NCBI RefSeq assembly: GCF_017832975.1
Contig: NZ_JAFIBI010000001.1
Span: forward strand, 2,418,001-2,482,000
DNA from: Arthrobacter sp. PvP023
GTDB taxonomy: Bacteria > Actinomycetota > Actinomycetes > Actinomycetales > Micrococcaceae
Reading direction: 5' to 3'
DNA: 64,000 nt
The notes under the pieces are model-generated. The model saw nothing but the letters and a program-made list of their open reading frames with translations. It made no database searches and was not told the DNA's origin. Below, one piece after another: positions 54,121-64,000 of the stretch. Each line of letters begins with the position of its first letter. The stretch's first letter is position 1. The position numbers were made by a program, and so were the translations under genes.

Positions 54121-55742
54121 GCCCGGTTAACAGCGGAGAGTCCTCAGGTGAGGAATTCAGTGACTCCGGACGTCAGCTGACGCGCAAGGAAATTCGAGCC
54201 AGGGAGAAATCCCTGACCACCGAAGGCAACGACGTCGTCCCACCGCAGGCGTTCGAAACCGGCCACGCGCCGCAGGTTCCGCCCGCCATGCCGGCGGAGC
54301 CGCCCACCGTCCAACAGGCCGCTGTTCAGGAACCTGTCCACCGGGAGGCCGTCCACCACGAGCCGGTGCAGCACGACGTGCAACCCGAAGAGCCTGTGCG
54401 CCACGATGCCTCTGCCGAGTTCGCTCCGCATGCCTACGACGCCCACGCCGAGCCGCACGGAGACGCTGCCCACCACGGCTACCCCGTTCAGCACGGGGAC
54501 GAGGCACACCGCGAGGATGACGCGCACCACGCCTATGGAGAGCACCACGAGGACGAGGCGCACCACGTCTACGATGACGCCCACGTCTATGCAGCGGGGG
54601 AGCACCCCGAGGAGCATCTTGACGAACCTGCACATCCGCTGATGGCCGGCGGCTCGTCCGTGGCGGTCGTTCCGGCAACGTCCAAGAAGGTCCGCCGTCG
54701 CCGACGCTGGCTCGCACTACTGCTGACCCTGGGAGTGTTCGTGACTGCCCTGGTGGTGGGCGCCCAGTTCCTGAAACCCCTCTTGGGCGGGAACACCATC
54801 GCCGATTACCCCGGCCCCGGCACCGGCGAGGTGAATGTCTCCGTGGAACCCGGTGAAGGCACCCGGTCTGTCGCTACCAAGCTCGCGGAGCAGAAGGTGG
54901 TTGCCAATCCGGACACGTTCCTGCGCGAGCTCACAGCTTCCGGCGGCACCATTGCCCCGGGGGAATTCCAGTTCCGCCAGGAAATGAAGAATTCCGACGC
55001 CGTGGCCGTGCTGCTGGGTAAGGGCGAAGGCAAAGTCATGTACTTCGCCCTGAGTGCCGGATTGCGGATCGGCGAATCACTGCAGGCCATATCCCAGGGT
55101 TCGGGTATCCCCGTTGCCGAACTCAAATCGCTCAGCGACGCCCCGGCCCAGTTCGGACTGCCGGCGAAGGCCAAGAACCTTGAAGGTTACCTGGCGCCCG
55201 GCGAGCACCGGTTCCCGCTGGGAACGCCGGCGAAGGAGATCCTCCAAAACCTTGTGACCACCACGACCGACGAGCTGAAAGCGCAAGGAGTCACGGATCC
55301 CGCGAAGCAGTACGACGTCGTCACGGTCGCCAGCATCGTCCAGGCTGAAGGCGGCCAGGCCGAGTACGGCGACGTCGCCGGCGCCATCTACAACCGGCTC
55401 AAGCCGAACAACACCGAGACGGCCGGCCTGATCCAGTCCGACGCAACAGTGACGTACGGGCTGGGAATCAAGAGCTTCCACATCGACGAGGATCAGAAAG
55501 CCGACAAGTCGAACCCCTACAACACGTATGCCAACCAGGGTCTTCCGGTGGGACCCATCGGCTCGCCCGGCAAGAACGCCATCGATGCGGCAGCCAAGCC
55601 GAAGGCCAACGACTACATGTACTGGGTGACCATCAACCTGGACACCAAGGAGACGAAGTTCTCCAAGACGCTGGCTGAGCATAACCAGTACGTGGAGCAG
55701 TACAACGCCTGGTGCGCCGCCAACGCAGGACGTTGCACGTGA
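54117..55742 (+). CDS. mltG: Endolytic transglycosylase MltG with His-rich cytoplasmic extension
   Basis: The 541 residues comprise a basic start, a histidine- and acid-rich segment at about 75-173 (22 His), a basic stop KKVRRRRRW, one membrane helix (about 199-216), a LysM-like domain and the YceG catalytic domain. The catalytic domain has the conserved Glu411 in ASIVQAEGG, and NRL, GLIQSDATVTYGL and YNTYANQGLPVGPIGSPGKNAIDAA. MltG cuts nascent glycan strands and sets their length. The His-rich region is on the cytoplasmic side and not part of the known fold. It overlaps ruvX and aroE by 4 bp each. Confidence 0.93.
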   Translation: MSPVNSGESSGEEFSDSGRQLTRKEIRAREKSLTTEGNDVVPPQAFETGHAPQVPPAMPAEPPTVQQAAVQEPVHREAVHHEPVQHDVQPEEPVRHDASAEFAPHAYDAHAEPHGDAAHHGYPVQHGDEAHREDDAHHAYGEHHEDEAHHVYDDAHVYAAGEHPEEHLDEPAHPLMAGGSSVAVVPATSKKVRRRRRWLALLLTLGVFVTALVVGAQFLKPLLGGNTIADYPGPGTGEVNVSVEPGEGTRSVATKLAEQKVVANPDTFLRELTASGGTIAPGEFQFRQEMKNSDAVAVLLGKGEGKVMYFALSAGLRIGESLQAISQGSGIPVAELKSLSDAPAQFGLPAKAKNLEGYLAPGEHRFPLGTPAKEILQNLVTTTTDELKAQGVTDPAKQYDVVTVASIVQAEGGQAEYGDVAGAIYNRLKPNNTETAGLIQSDATVTYGLGIKSFHIDEDQKADKSNPYNTYANQGLPVGPIGSPGKNAIDAAAKPKANDYMYWVTINLDTKETKFSKTLAEHNQYVEQYNAWCAANAGRCT

Positions 55743-56599
55743 CCTTGAAGGCTGCCGTCCTTGGGCACCCGATCGGCCATTCGAAGTCCCCGGCCCTGCA
55801 CCGCGCTGCCTACGGGCGTTTGGGAATCGACGTCGAGTATTCCGCCATCGATGTGACTGTTCCCGAGCTGCCGGCCTTCATGGCGTCGGTCCGCAACCAG
55901 CCCGGCTGGTGCGGACTGTCCGTCACGATGCCGCTCAAGACGGCCATGGTTGACGAGGTTGACGAGGTCCGTGGCGTAGCCGGCATCCTCGGAGTCGTCA
56001 ACACGGTGGTGTTTGAGGCCGACGGGACGTCCGTGCGACGGGTCGGCTACAACACCGACGTCGCAGGCATCGTCAACGCCGTGCGGCATGCCGGCGTCGT
56101 CTCCGCACCGTCAGCCGTGATCCTGGGCGGCGGCGGTACCGCTGCCGCCGCTATCGCGGCACTCAAGGATCTCGGCGCACCGTCGGCTGATGTCTACGTG
56201 CGCGATGTGGGACGGGCGGCAGAAGCCCGGGCCGCCTCCCAGGGTGTGGGCCTTCCCGTGCGCATCCTCCCGCTATCCGGCGCGGCCGCCGCAATGGCCG
56301 CCGCCGACGTCGTCATTTCCACACTCCCGCCCCGCGGGGCCGACGCCCTGGCGGATGAGCTCGCGGCCCTTGGGGCCCGGACGCCGGGAGTGCTGCTGGA
56401 TGTCGCCTACGATCCCTGGCCCAGCAGGATGGCCTCCGTCTGGCAGGACGGGGGAGGCACAGTGGTTCCCGGGCTGGAAATGCTGCTCTACCAGGCGGTG
56501 GAGCAAGTCCGGTTCTTCAGCGGCCTTGGCGACGACGTCACGGCCGAAGTCATAGATGTGATGTGTGACGCAGTCGGGGCACCCCGACGAGTGTTCTAA
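55739..56599 (+). CDS. aroE: Shikimate dehydrogenase
   Basis: GTG 55739 overlaps the mltG stop (GTGA). The 286-residue protein starts [31 protein letters not shown], the shikimate-binding motif with its two serines. The catalytic Lys is in [15 protein letters not shown] and the Asp in GYNTDVAGI. The NADP-binding loop is [21 protein letters not shown]. It reduces 3-dehydroshikimate to shikimate. It is first of four consecutive aromatic-pathway genes, coupled to mltG. Confidence 0.93.
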   Translation: MTLKAAVLGHPIGHSKSPALHRAAYGRLGIDVEYSAIDVTVPELPAFMASVRNQPGWCGLSVTMPLKTAMVDEVDEVRGVAGILGVVNTVVFEADGTSVRRVGYNTDVAGIVNAVRHAGVVSAPSAVILGGGGTAAAAIAALKDLGAPSADVYVRDVGRAAEARAASQGVGLPVRILPLSGAAAAMAAADVVISTLPPRGADALADELAALGARTPGVLLDVAYDPWPSRMASVWQDGGGTVVPGLEMLLYQAVEQVRFFSGLGDDVTAEVIDVMCDAVGAPRRVF

Positions 56600-56625
56600 C
56601 CGCCCTACGTGGCAGGATGGATTTT

Positions 56626-57824
56626 ATGTTGCGTTGGTTGACTGCCGGTGAATCCCATGGACCGGCACTGGTCGGAATAATTGAAGGCGTCCCTGCCGGT
56701 GTTGAACTCACCAGCAGCCAGATCGCCGAAGCCCTCGCCCGTCGTCGCCTCGGCTACGGCCGCGGTGCCCGGATGAAATTTGAGCAGGACGTCGTTACCG
56801 TCCTTGGCGGCGTACGCCACGGCATCACCCAGGGCGGCCCGGTGGCCATCCAGGTGGGCAACACTGAATGGCCCAAGTGGGAGCAGATCATGTCTGCAGA
56901 CCCCGTGGCACCCGAGATCCTGGCCGACCAGGCACGCAACGCACCGCTGACACGGCCGCGCCCCGGCCACGCGGACTTCACGGGCATGCAGAAATACGGC
57001 TTTGACGAAGCACGCCCCGTGCTGGAGCGCGCCAGCGCCCGCGAAACCGCTACCCGCGTTGCACTGGGCACCGTGGCATCGCAGTTCCTCAAGCAACTGG
57101 GCATTGAACTGGTCAGCCATACAGTGTCGATCGCCAGTGTCTCCGTGCCGGAAGGGCGCCCGCTGCCGGTACCCGCCAATGTGATTGCGCTCGACGCAGA
57201 CCCGCTCCGCTGCTTTGACCGGGAAACCTCGGACGCCATGGTGGCCGAAGTCGACGCCGCCCACAAAGAAGGCGAAACCCTCGGCGGTGTGGTGGAGGTG
57301 CTGGCCTACGGCCTTCCGCCTGGACTCGGCAGCTACGTCCACTGGGACCGCCGCCTGGACTCCCGCCTCGCCGCAGCCCTGATGGGCATCCAGGCCATCA
57401 AGGGTGTTGAGGTTGGCGACGGCTTCCTCACGGCTTCCCGCCGGGGTTCGGCCGCCCACGACGAAATCGTCAAGGACTCCGACGGCCGGATCATCCGCAC
57501 CAGCAACCGCGCCGGCGGCATTGAAGGCGGCATGAGCATCGGTGACGTCCTGCGGGTCCGTGCGGCAATGAAGCCCATCGCCACAGTTCCGCGTGCCCTC
57601 AAGACCATCGACGTGAGCACCGGGGAAGCCGCCAAGGCCCACCACCAGCGCTCCGACGTCTGTGCTGTTCCGGCCGCCGGCGTCGTCGCTGAGGCCATGG
57701 TGGCACTGGTACTGGCCGAGGCAGTGGCGGAGAAGTTCGGCGGCGATTCAGTCGCGGAAACGGCACGGAACATCAAGGGTTACCTGGACAACATTCCGGC
57801 GTCCCTGGACTCGATCGGACAGTA

Positions 57825-57825
<1 letters not shown>
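56626..57825 (+). CDS. aroC: Chorismate synthase
   Basis: I take ATG 56626 ([26 protein letters not shown]); an ATG three codons earlier is also open. The 399 residues carry the family signatures: [45 protein letters not shown] and [20 protein letters not shown]. It converts EPSP to chorismate with reduced FMN. AGGA lies about 9 bases upstream. Its stop shares one base with the aroK start. Confidence 0.96.
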
Positions 57826-59511
<1,686 letters not shown>

Positions 59512-59512
<1 letters not shown>

Positions 59513-60045
59513 TGACGGGCGGCGTCATGATTGATTCCATGGGCGGCACGAGTGAGTGGCCGGATGCAGGGTTCCCGGGTGTCAAGATCAACCCGGACAC
59601 CCTCATGCCGGGAATCGTCAACGAAGAGGCGTGCAGCCTGGCACTCCAGGCGTCCTCCGACCCGGCGGACCGCATCATGGTCCTCCTGGCGGAAGGACAT
59701 GCCGGCGATGCCGCGGAGCTTCTGGCCGAAGCACGCTACAACGATCCCGAATCTTTCCGGCTCCGAGCCTTTGAAGCCGAGGTCCTCCGGGTTTCCAAGC
59801 GTTATGACCGGGCCGTGGATCTTTACCGCCAGCTGTTGGCGGAGGTCCAGGGAACCGAGTTGGAGGCCATGGCGCACCAGCACCTCGGCCGTGCCTACTA
59901 CGCCGGGGGCAACACGGCAGCTGCCGTCGACGAGTTCGCCAAGGCCTTGGACCTTCGCGTTGCGGGGGCCGCGGATGCAGCGCTGATCTACTCGTCCACC
60001 GTCGCGCTGCAGCGTGCCCGGAACGTCCTGGAAAGGTCGTCCTAG
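59512..60045 (+). CDS. Hypothetical tetratricopeptide-like protein
   Basis: The frame starts within the aroB stop (TTG 59509 or ATG 59512), with AGGAG at 59496-59500 inside aroB; I list the ATG. The roughly 177 residues are mostly paired helices: MVLLAEGHAGDAAELLAEARYNDPESFRLRAFEAEVLRVSKRYDRAVDLYRQLL, then AHQHLGRAYYAGGNTAAAVDEFAKALDLR. These are two to three TPR-type repeats, implying protein contacts. There is no signal peptide. It is coupled to aroB, but a role in aromatic synthesis is not implied. Confidence 0.7.
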
Positions 60046-60188
60046 GGGCTGTCGCAGCACCCGGCCGGCAATACCGGTAGAATGGTTCTTGGATTTTTGA
60101 CAAATACTCGCTGGCGGCCTTTTGGCGTGCCTGCCTGACATAACCGGCTGGCGGCTTGAAGCAGTCAGAGACAAACCAGAGGATACCC

Positions 60189-60752
60189 GTGGCAACCACA
60201 AACGACATCAAGAACGGAACCGTGCTGAAGCTTGAGGGCCAGCTCTGGAACATCATCGAGTTCCAGCACGTCAAGCCGGGCAAGGGCGGCGCATTCGTCC
60301 GCACCAAGATGCGCAACGTCATGTCCGGCAAGGTGGTCGACAAGACCTTCAACGCCGGCCTCAAGATCGAGACCGCCACCGTGGACCGCCGCGACTACCA
60401 GTACCTGTACCAGGACGGCGCCGACTACGTGTTCATGGACACGCAGGACTACGACCAGATCACGGTCTCCGGCGCCACTGTAGGCGACGCCACCAACTTC
60501 ATGCTGGAAAACCAGATGGTCAACATCGCCATCCACGAAGGCACCCCGCTGTACATTGAACTGCCGCCTAGCGTCGTGCTCGAAATCACCTACACCGAGC
60601 CGGGCCTGCAGGGCGACCGCTCCTCGGCCGGCACCAAGCCGGCCACGCTGGAAACCGGCTACGAGATCCAGGTGCCTTTGTTCGTTGAGAACAACACCAA
60701 GGTCAAGGTCGACACCCGCGACGGCAGCTACCTCGGCCGGGTCAACGACTAG
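60189..60752 (+). CDS. efp: Translation elongation factor P
   Basis: I start at GTG 60189 ([14 protein letters not shown]), which has GAGG upstream; a longer ATG start adds an unlikely tail. The 187 residues have the KOW-like domain I with [14 protein letters not shown], Lys32 at the loop tip, then two OB domains ending [15 protein letters not shown] rescues ribosomes stalled on polyproline. The PGKGGAF loop is the unmodified-lysine actinobacterial form, and no EpmA or EpmB gene is nearby. TAGAAT at 60078-60083 is a possible -10. Confidence 0.95.
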   Translation: MATTNDIKNGTVLKLEGQLWNIIEFQHVKPGKGGAFVRTKMRNVMSGKVVDKTFNAGLKIETATVDRRDYQYLYQDGADYVFMDTQDYDQITVSGATVGDATNFMLENQMVNIAIHEGTPLYIELPPSVVLEITYTEPGLQGDRSSAGTKPATLETGYEIQVPLFVENNTKVKVDTRDGSYLGRVND

Positions 60753-61162
60753 TGAGTGCCCGCGGTAAGGCCCGTAACCGGGCCCTGGATGTTCTTTTCG
60801 AGGCGGAGCAGCGCTCCCTCTCGGCTTTCGATGTGCTGCGGTCACGCCGTGAAAAAACCGACCAGATCGTCAACCCCTACACCCTCGAGATCGTCGAAGG
60901 CGTGGTCTCCCACCAGGCCGCCATCGACGAATTCCTGGAGACATACTCGCAGGGCTGGACACTGGAACGCATGCCTTCGGTGGACCGCATCATCCTGCGC
61001 ATCGGCACGTGGGAACTGCTCTACAACGACGACGTGCCCGACGGCGTGGCCGTCAGCGAGGCTGTCGCCCTTGCCAAGACGCTGTCCACGGACGAGTCGC
61101 CGTCCTTCATCAACGGCCTCCTGGGCCGGCTCCAGCAGCTGAAGCCGTCGCTGCTGGCATAG
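60752..61162 (+). CDS. nusB: Transcription antitermination factor NusB
   Basis: GTG 60752 overlaps the efp TAG by one base. The 136-residue all-helical protein begins SARGKARNRALDVLFEAEQRS and has DEFLETYSQGWTLERMPSVDRIILRIGTWELLYNDDVPDGVAVSEAVALAK and FINGLLGRL, all family landmarks. NusB with S10 binds boxA RNA to antiterminate rRNA transcription. It is co-transcribed with efp and closed by a strong hairpin. Confidence 0.95.
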   Translation: MSARGKARNRALDVLFEAEQRSLSAFDVLRSRREKTDQIVNPYTLEIVEGVVSHQAAIDEFLETYSQGWTLERMPSVDRIILRIGTWELLYNDDVPDGVAVSEAVALAKTLSTDESPSFINGLLGRLQQLKPSLLA

Positions 61163-61171
61163 CACCACGAG

Positions 61172-61209
61172 AAAGGACCGGTCCCCGCCCAGGCGGGCGC
61201 CGGTCCTTT
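61172..61209. terminator. Bidirectional terminator between nusB and the PrsW gene
   Basis: AAAGGACCGG and its complement flank a second smaller hairpin (CGCCC/GGGCG). The plus strand continues TTTTTGTTTT and the minus strand has TTTCTCG, so it can stop both converging transcripts. Confidence 0.85.
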
Positions 61210-61221
61210 TTGTTTTCCCGC

Positions 61222-62502
61222 TTAGCGCAGCACGGCGTCCCGCCTGGCCACGACTTCCGCGAGCTGGCGGTGCTCATCCAGCTGGTGGGCCGGAACATCT
61301 CGGCCGCTGAGGATCCGTTGCCGGATGAAGGCCAACCGGGTGGCCGATCGCAGGAACGCTTTCATCTGCGGCCCCCGGCCGAACTGCTTCGCCCAGCGGA
61401 CAGCGGAACGGCGTCCGCCGGCCGTTGCAAGCATGTCCACCTCGGGCGGCGTGAACCACCCCGCGGCCGCATACTCCTGGAGGCGCTGCCGTGTCAGCCG
61501 GTTTTCCGCCACGCGCAGCAGCACAATAACGACGACGGCCAGCACGAAGATGGGCACCTGGACCACGATGTACTGCGCCAGGAAGTCCTGGCCCATGCTG
61601 TTCCACATGCTGTGCAGGATCATCGCCGGGACCAGGCCCGCGGCAAAGGCCACGACGGACATCCCCGGGTGCCAGCGCCGGGCGGCAAAACCGAGAATGA
61701 GCCCGGTGGTACCCGTGAAGATGGCGTGGGCGAACGGCGACATGACGCCCCGCAGGAAGAACACGACCGCGAGGTCTGTGCCCGGTGTGGCGGACTCGGC
61801 AATGGCCCGGCCGAAGTAGAGGATGTTTTCCGTAAAGGCGAAGCCGCCCGCAATGGTGAACGCGAACACCACACCGTCCACGGGGCCGTCAAAGTGCTTC
61901 CGGGCCAGCACGAGGAGCAGCAACAGGCCCAGGGACTTGGCGAACTCCTCCACCACGGGGGCCTGCACGGTGACGGCAAAAGTCCGGTAGTCCACGCCGG
62001 CCGGGGGCACCGCCGCCAGCGCAAAGACCGGCTGGATCAGCAGTGTGACGGAAATGGACACGACGGCGCCCCACAGGAAGGCGAACAGCAACAGTCGCTT
62101 GGGCTCTGGCTCCCAGCGGTCAATGATGTAGACGGCCAGGAGCACGGCGCTCAAGGGGATCAGGGACGCAATGAAGCCGATCACGAATCCGGTGACGCCG
62201 GTGTTGCCCACAAGGTAGGGGAGGACCAGGAAGAGGCTGGCAAAAGCCAGGAAGCCGCCGCCGCCCACCAGCCCAATAACTCCCGCACTTGAGCGGCCGC
62301 GGACTGCGGCAGGCGGCATCATGGTGTTCACCGCAGGCGCGTGGCTGCTGGCGGGTGCCGCACGGTAGTGATCAGGCCGGACCTGGCCCATCCAGGTGGG
62401 ATTGGCCTGCTGCGGAAGCTCCTGCCGGGGCCATGGCGGCTGCTGCCCGTATCCGTGGCCGCCGGAGGGATCGTGCTGCGGCCAGGGTGCGTTCGATGTC
62501 AT
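61222..62502 (-). CDS. PrsW family intramembrane metalloprotease
   Basis: I use ATG 62502; an ATG 36 bp upstream adds a tail without support. The 426 residues have a Pro/His-rich cytoplasmic start (about 70), then about eight membrane segments. The PrsW motifs are VVEEFAKSLG (EExxK), FTENILYFG, HAIFTGTTG and MILHSMWN. PrsW of Bacillus cleaves an anti-sigma factor; no anti-sigma gene is adjacent here, so the target is unknown. It sits between nusB and pyrR on the opposite strand. Confidence 0.88.
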   Translation of the reverse strand: MTSNAPWPQHDPSGGHGYGQQPPWPRQELPQQANPTWMGQVRPDHYRAAPASSHAPAVNTMMPPAAVRGRSSAGVIGLVGGGGFLAFASLFLVLPYLVGNTGVTGFVIGFIASLIPLSAVLLAVYIIDRWEPEPKRLLLFAFLWGAVVSISVTLLIQPVFALAAVPPAGVDYRTFAVTVQAPVVEEFAKSLGLLLLLVLARKHFDGPVDGVVFAFTIAGGFAFTENILYFGRAIAESATPGTDLAVVFFLRGVMSPFAHAIFTGTTGLILGFAARRWHPGMSVVAFAAGLVPAMILHSMWNSMGQDFLAQYIVVQVPIFVLAVVVIVLLRVAENRLTRQRLQEYAAAGWFTPPEVDMLATAGGRRSAVRWAKQFGRGPQMKAFLRSATRLAFIRQRILSGRDVPAHQLDEHRQLAEVVARRDAVLR

Positions 62503-62675
62503 GGAACTGAGCCTATGTCCCGTAACCGTCGCTTCCAAGACGACAGACGCGCGGGAAAGGCACGCCTCACCACCCCGGGGGTGTGATGTTAAACGCCTTC
62601 CCGCCGCCCGCCGGCCAGCAGGGCGTGGCTGCTGCGTGTGGTAATTTTGAAGGGCAAATGTTCCTTTTTTAATTC

Positions 62676-62689
62676 CGTCCCGTGAGGCG
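62676..62689 (+). promoter_or_regulatory. pyrR: PyrR RNA-binding motif in the pyrR leader
   Basis: CGTCCCGTGAGGCG matches 12 of the 14 positions of the known PyrR-binding consensus ARUCCNGNGAGGYU. It ends five bases before the pyrR ribosome binding site AGGGGAG and about 20 bases before the TTG start. UMP-bound PyrR could block ribosome access here, as proposed for mycobacterial pyr leaders. Confidence 0.65.
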
Positions 62690-62708
62690 GGGAAAGGGGA
62701 GACGAGCG

Positions 62709-63293
62709 TTGACTTCAGTCACAGAAGCACCGGTTCCGGCCAGGGTTGTGCTCAACTCTGCGGACATTGACCGTGCACTCACTCGTATCGCCCATGAGAT
62801 CCTCGAGGCCAACAAGGGTTCCCAGGATTTGGTGCTGCTGGGCATTCCGCGCCGCGGCTACCCGCTGGCAGTCCGCCTGGCCAAGAAAATCGCCGCCGCC
62901 GATCCCACCGTGGATGCCGCCGCCATCGTGGGCCAGCTGGACGTCACCATGTTCCGGGACGATCTGTCACACCAGCCCACACGGCCGCCCTATCCCACGC
63001 AGCTGCCCCGCACCGGCATCGACAACAAGGTCGTTGTCCTGATCGACGATGTCCTCTATTCGGGCAGGACCATCCGCGCAGCGCTGGACGCCATCGTGGA
63101 CCTCGGCCGCCCGCGCATCGTCCGGCTGGCCGTCATGATCGACCGAGGCCACCGCGAGCTGCCCATTCGCGCAGACCATGTCGGCAAGAACCTCCCCACC
63201 TCCTCCTCCGAAAAGGTCCGGGTCCGCCTCGAAGAGACCGATTCCGTTGACGGAACCCCCGTCAATGAAGTGGTCATTGAGGCAGGCGCATGA
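62709..63293 (+). CDS. pyrR: Bifunctional pyr operon regulator / uracil phosphoribosyltransferase PyrR
   Basis: TTG 62709 has AGGGGAG about six to seven bases upstream; an earlier in-frame start at 62682 would overlap the PyrR-binding motif. The 194 residues have [48 protein letters not shown] and the PRPP loop [19 protein letters not shown]. PyrR binds pyr mRNA when UMP is high. Its stop overlaps pyrB (ATGA), so it is the first gene of a pyrR-pyrB operon. Confidence 0.94.
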   Translation: MTSVTEAPVPARVVLNSADIDRALTRIAHEILEANKGSQDLVLLGIPRRGYPLAVRLAKKIAAADPTVDAAAIVGQLDVTMFRDDLSHQPTRPPYPTQLPRTGIDNKVVVLIDDVLYSGRTIRAALDAIVDLGRPRIVRLAVMIDRGHRELPIRADHVGKNLPTSSSEKVRVRLEETDSVDGTPVNEVVIEAGA

Positions 63294-64000
63294 AACACCT
63301 GCTCTCCACCGAAGACCTCAGCCTGGCCAATGCCATCCGCATCCTCGACACGGCAGAGGAAATGGCGGCCGTGGGGGACCGGGAAGTCAAGAAGCTGCCT
63401 GCGCTCCGCGGCCGCACCGTGGTGAACCTGTTCTTCGAGGACTCCACCCGCACCCGCATCTCGTTCGAAGCAGCAGCGAAGCGGCTGTCCGCGGACGTCA
63501 TCAACTTCGCCGCGAAGGGATCCTCCGTCTCCAAGGGCGAATCCCTCAAGGACACAGCCCAGACGCTGGCAGCCATGGGGGCCGACGCCGTCGTCATTCG
63601 CCACTGGGCCTCGGGTGCGCCGCACCGGCTGGCAGCCACGGACTGGATCGACGCCGCCGTCATCAACGCCGGCGACGGAACCCACGAACACCCCACCCAG
63701 GCGCTGCTGGACGCTTTCACCATGCGCCGGCACTGGGCCAGGCTCCACGGGACGGCGTCCGCCGGGGCGGACCTCAAGGGAATGCGCGTGGCCATCGCCG
63801 GCGATGTCCTGCACTCGCGTGTGGCCCGCTCGAATGTCTGGCTGCTGCGTACGCTCGGCGCCGAGGTCACCCTCGTGGCGCCGCCCACCCTGCTGCCCAT
63901 CGGCGTCGGGCAATGGCCCTGCGACGTGAGCTACGACATGGACGAAACCCTGGCGAAGGGCGTCGACGCCGTCATGATGCTGCGTGTCCAGGGGGAACGG
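63290..64000 (+). CDS. pyrB: Aspartate carbamoyltransferase catalytic subunit, 3' end beyond the window
   Basis: ATG 63290 overlaps the pyrR stop. The 237 visible residues start [25 protein letters not shown] and include the carbamoyl phosphate motif [13 protein letters not shown]. They also show [53 protein letters not shown] and the aspartate domain [23 protein letters not shown]. It forms carbamoyl-aspartate, the first committed step of pyrimidine synthesis. The gene is intact up to the right edge; about 75 residues are missing. Confidence 0.95.
   Translation, partial: MKHLLSTEDLSLANAIRILDTAEEMAAVGDREVKKLPALRGRTVVNLFFEDSTRTRISFEAAAKRLSADVINFAAKGSSVSKGESLKDTAQTLAAMGADAVVIRHWASGAPHRLAATDWIDAAVINAGDGTHEHPTQALLDAFTMRRHWARLHGTASAGADLKGMRVAIAGDVLHSRVARSNVWLLRTLGAEVTLVAPPTLLPIGVGQWPCDVSYDMDETLAKGVDAVMMLRVQGER

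Overview
The window is high-GC actinobacterial chromosome, most likely from Arthrobacter, Pseudarthrobacter or a close Micrococcaceae relative. The basis is the pervasive GTG and TTG starts, the third-position GC bias, and actinobacterial gene neighbourhoods: thrS-HIT-pgsA, pdxT-yebC-ruvCAB-yajC-secDF-rel, and alaS-ruvX-mltG-aroECKB-efp-nusB-pyrR-pyrB. It also carries the acVLRF1 and mycoredoxin families. No rRNA, tRNA, CRISPR array, prophage or insertion sequence was seen. The genus is an inference from family resemblance, not a database result.

Region 1 (1-4358, minus strand) looks like one envelope or exopolymer operon: NAGPA-type phosphodiester glycosidase, a GT2-GtrA fusion, a DUF4956 membrane protein, a VTC-type polyphosphate polymerase domain protein and a lipoprotein cut by the left edge. 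Region 2 (4.5-10 kb) is a set of short single genes, several divergent with almost no intergenic DNA: thioesterase, DUF2177, lipoate-ligase-like, mycoredoxin, SRAP peptidase, VOC protein, chorismate mutase and GNAT. Region 3 (10-14 kb) is a damage-response cassette: a DUF6504-like protein translationally coupled to the error-prone polymerase DnaE2, behind a LexA-like palindrome. A near-copy of that upstream unit precedes the GNAT gene, and a third related palindrome lies between ruvC and ruvA.

Region 4 (14-18.5 kb) holds thrS, an Ap4A-phosphorylase-like HIT protein, pgsA and pdxS. Region 5 (18.6-27.2 kb) is a more variable block: M3 peptidase, CapA, a tyrosine phosphatase, a His-rich secreted peptide, an HtrA-like protease, NUDIX, and the lipid II amidation pair murT-gatD. 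It separates pdxS from pdxT. Region 6 (27.3-37.3 kb) is pdxT, yebC, ruvCAB, yajC-secD-secF and rel. Region 7 (37.4-49.9 kb) has an AbiEi-like protein, a DUF349 protein, cyclophilin, hisS, an APC permease, aspS, GNAT, acVLRF1, rarA, a cupin protein and rpsD.

Region 8 (50-64 kb) is a long co-oriented biosynthetic run. It goes from DUF948 and alaS through ruvX, mltG and the four aro genes (aroE, aroC, aroK and aroB, mostly linked by 1-4 bp overlaps) to efp and nusB, then an opposed PrsW gene, then pyrR-pyrB. A PyrR-binding-type motif sits just upstream of the pyrR ribosome binding site.

The most unusual observations are the duplicated LexA-like upstream unit, a MurT with no cysteine zinc ribbon, a histidine-rich cytoplasmic extension on MltG, a possible bidirectional leaderless promoter between a VOC gene and chorismate mutase, and the VTC-DUF4956-glycan cluster. 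None is proven to be a new system.
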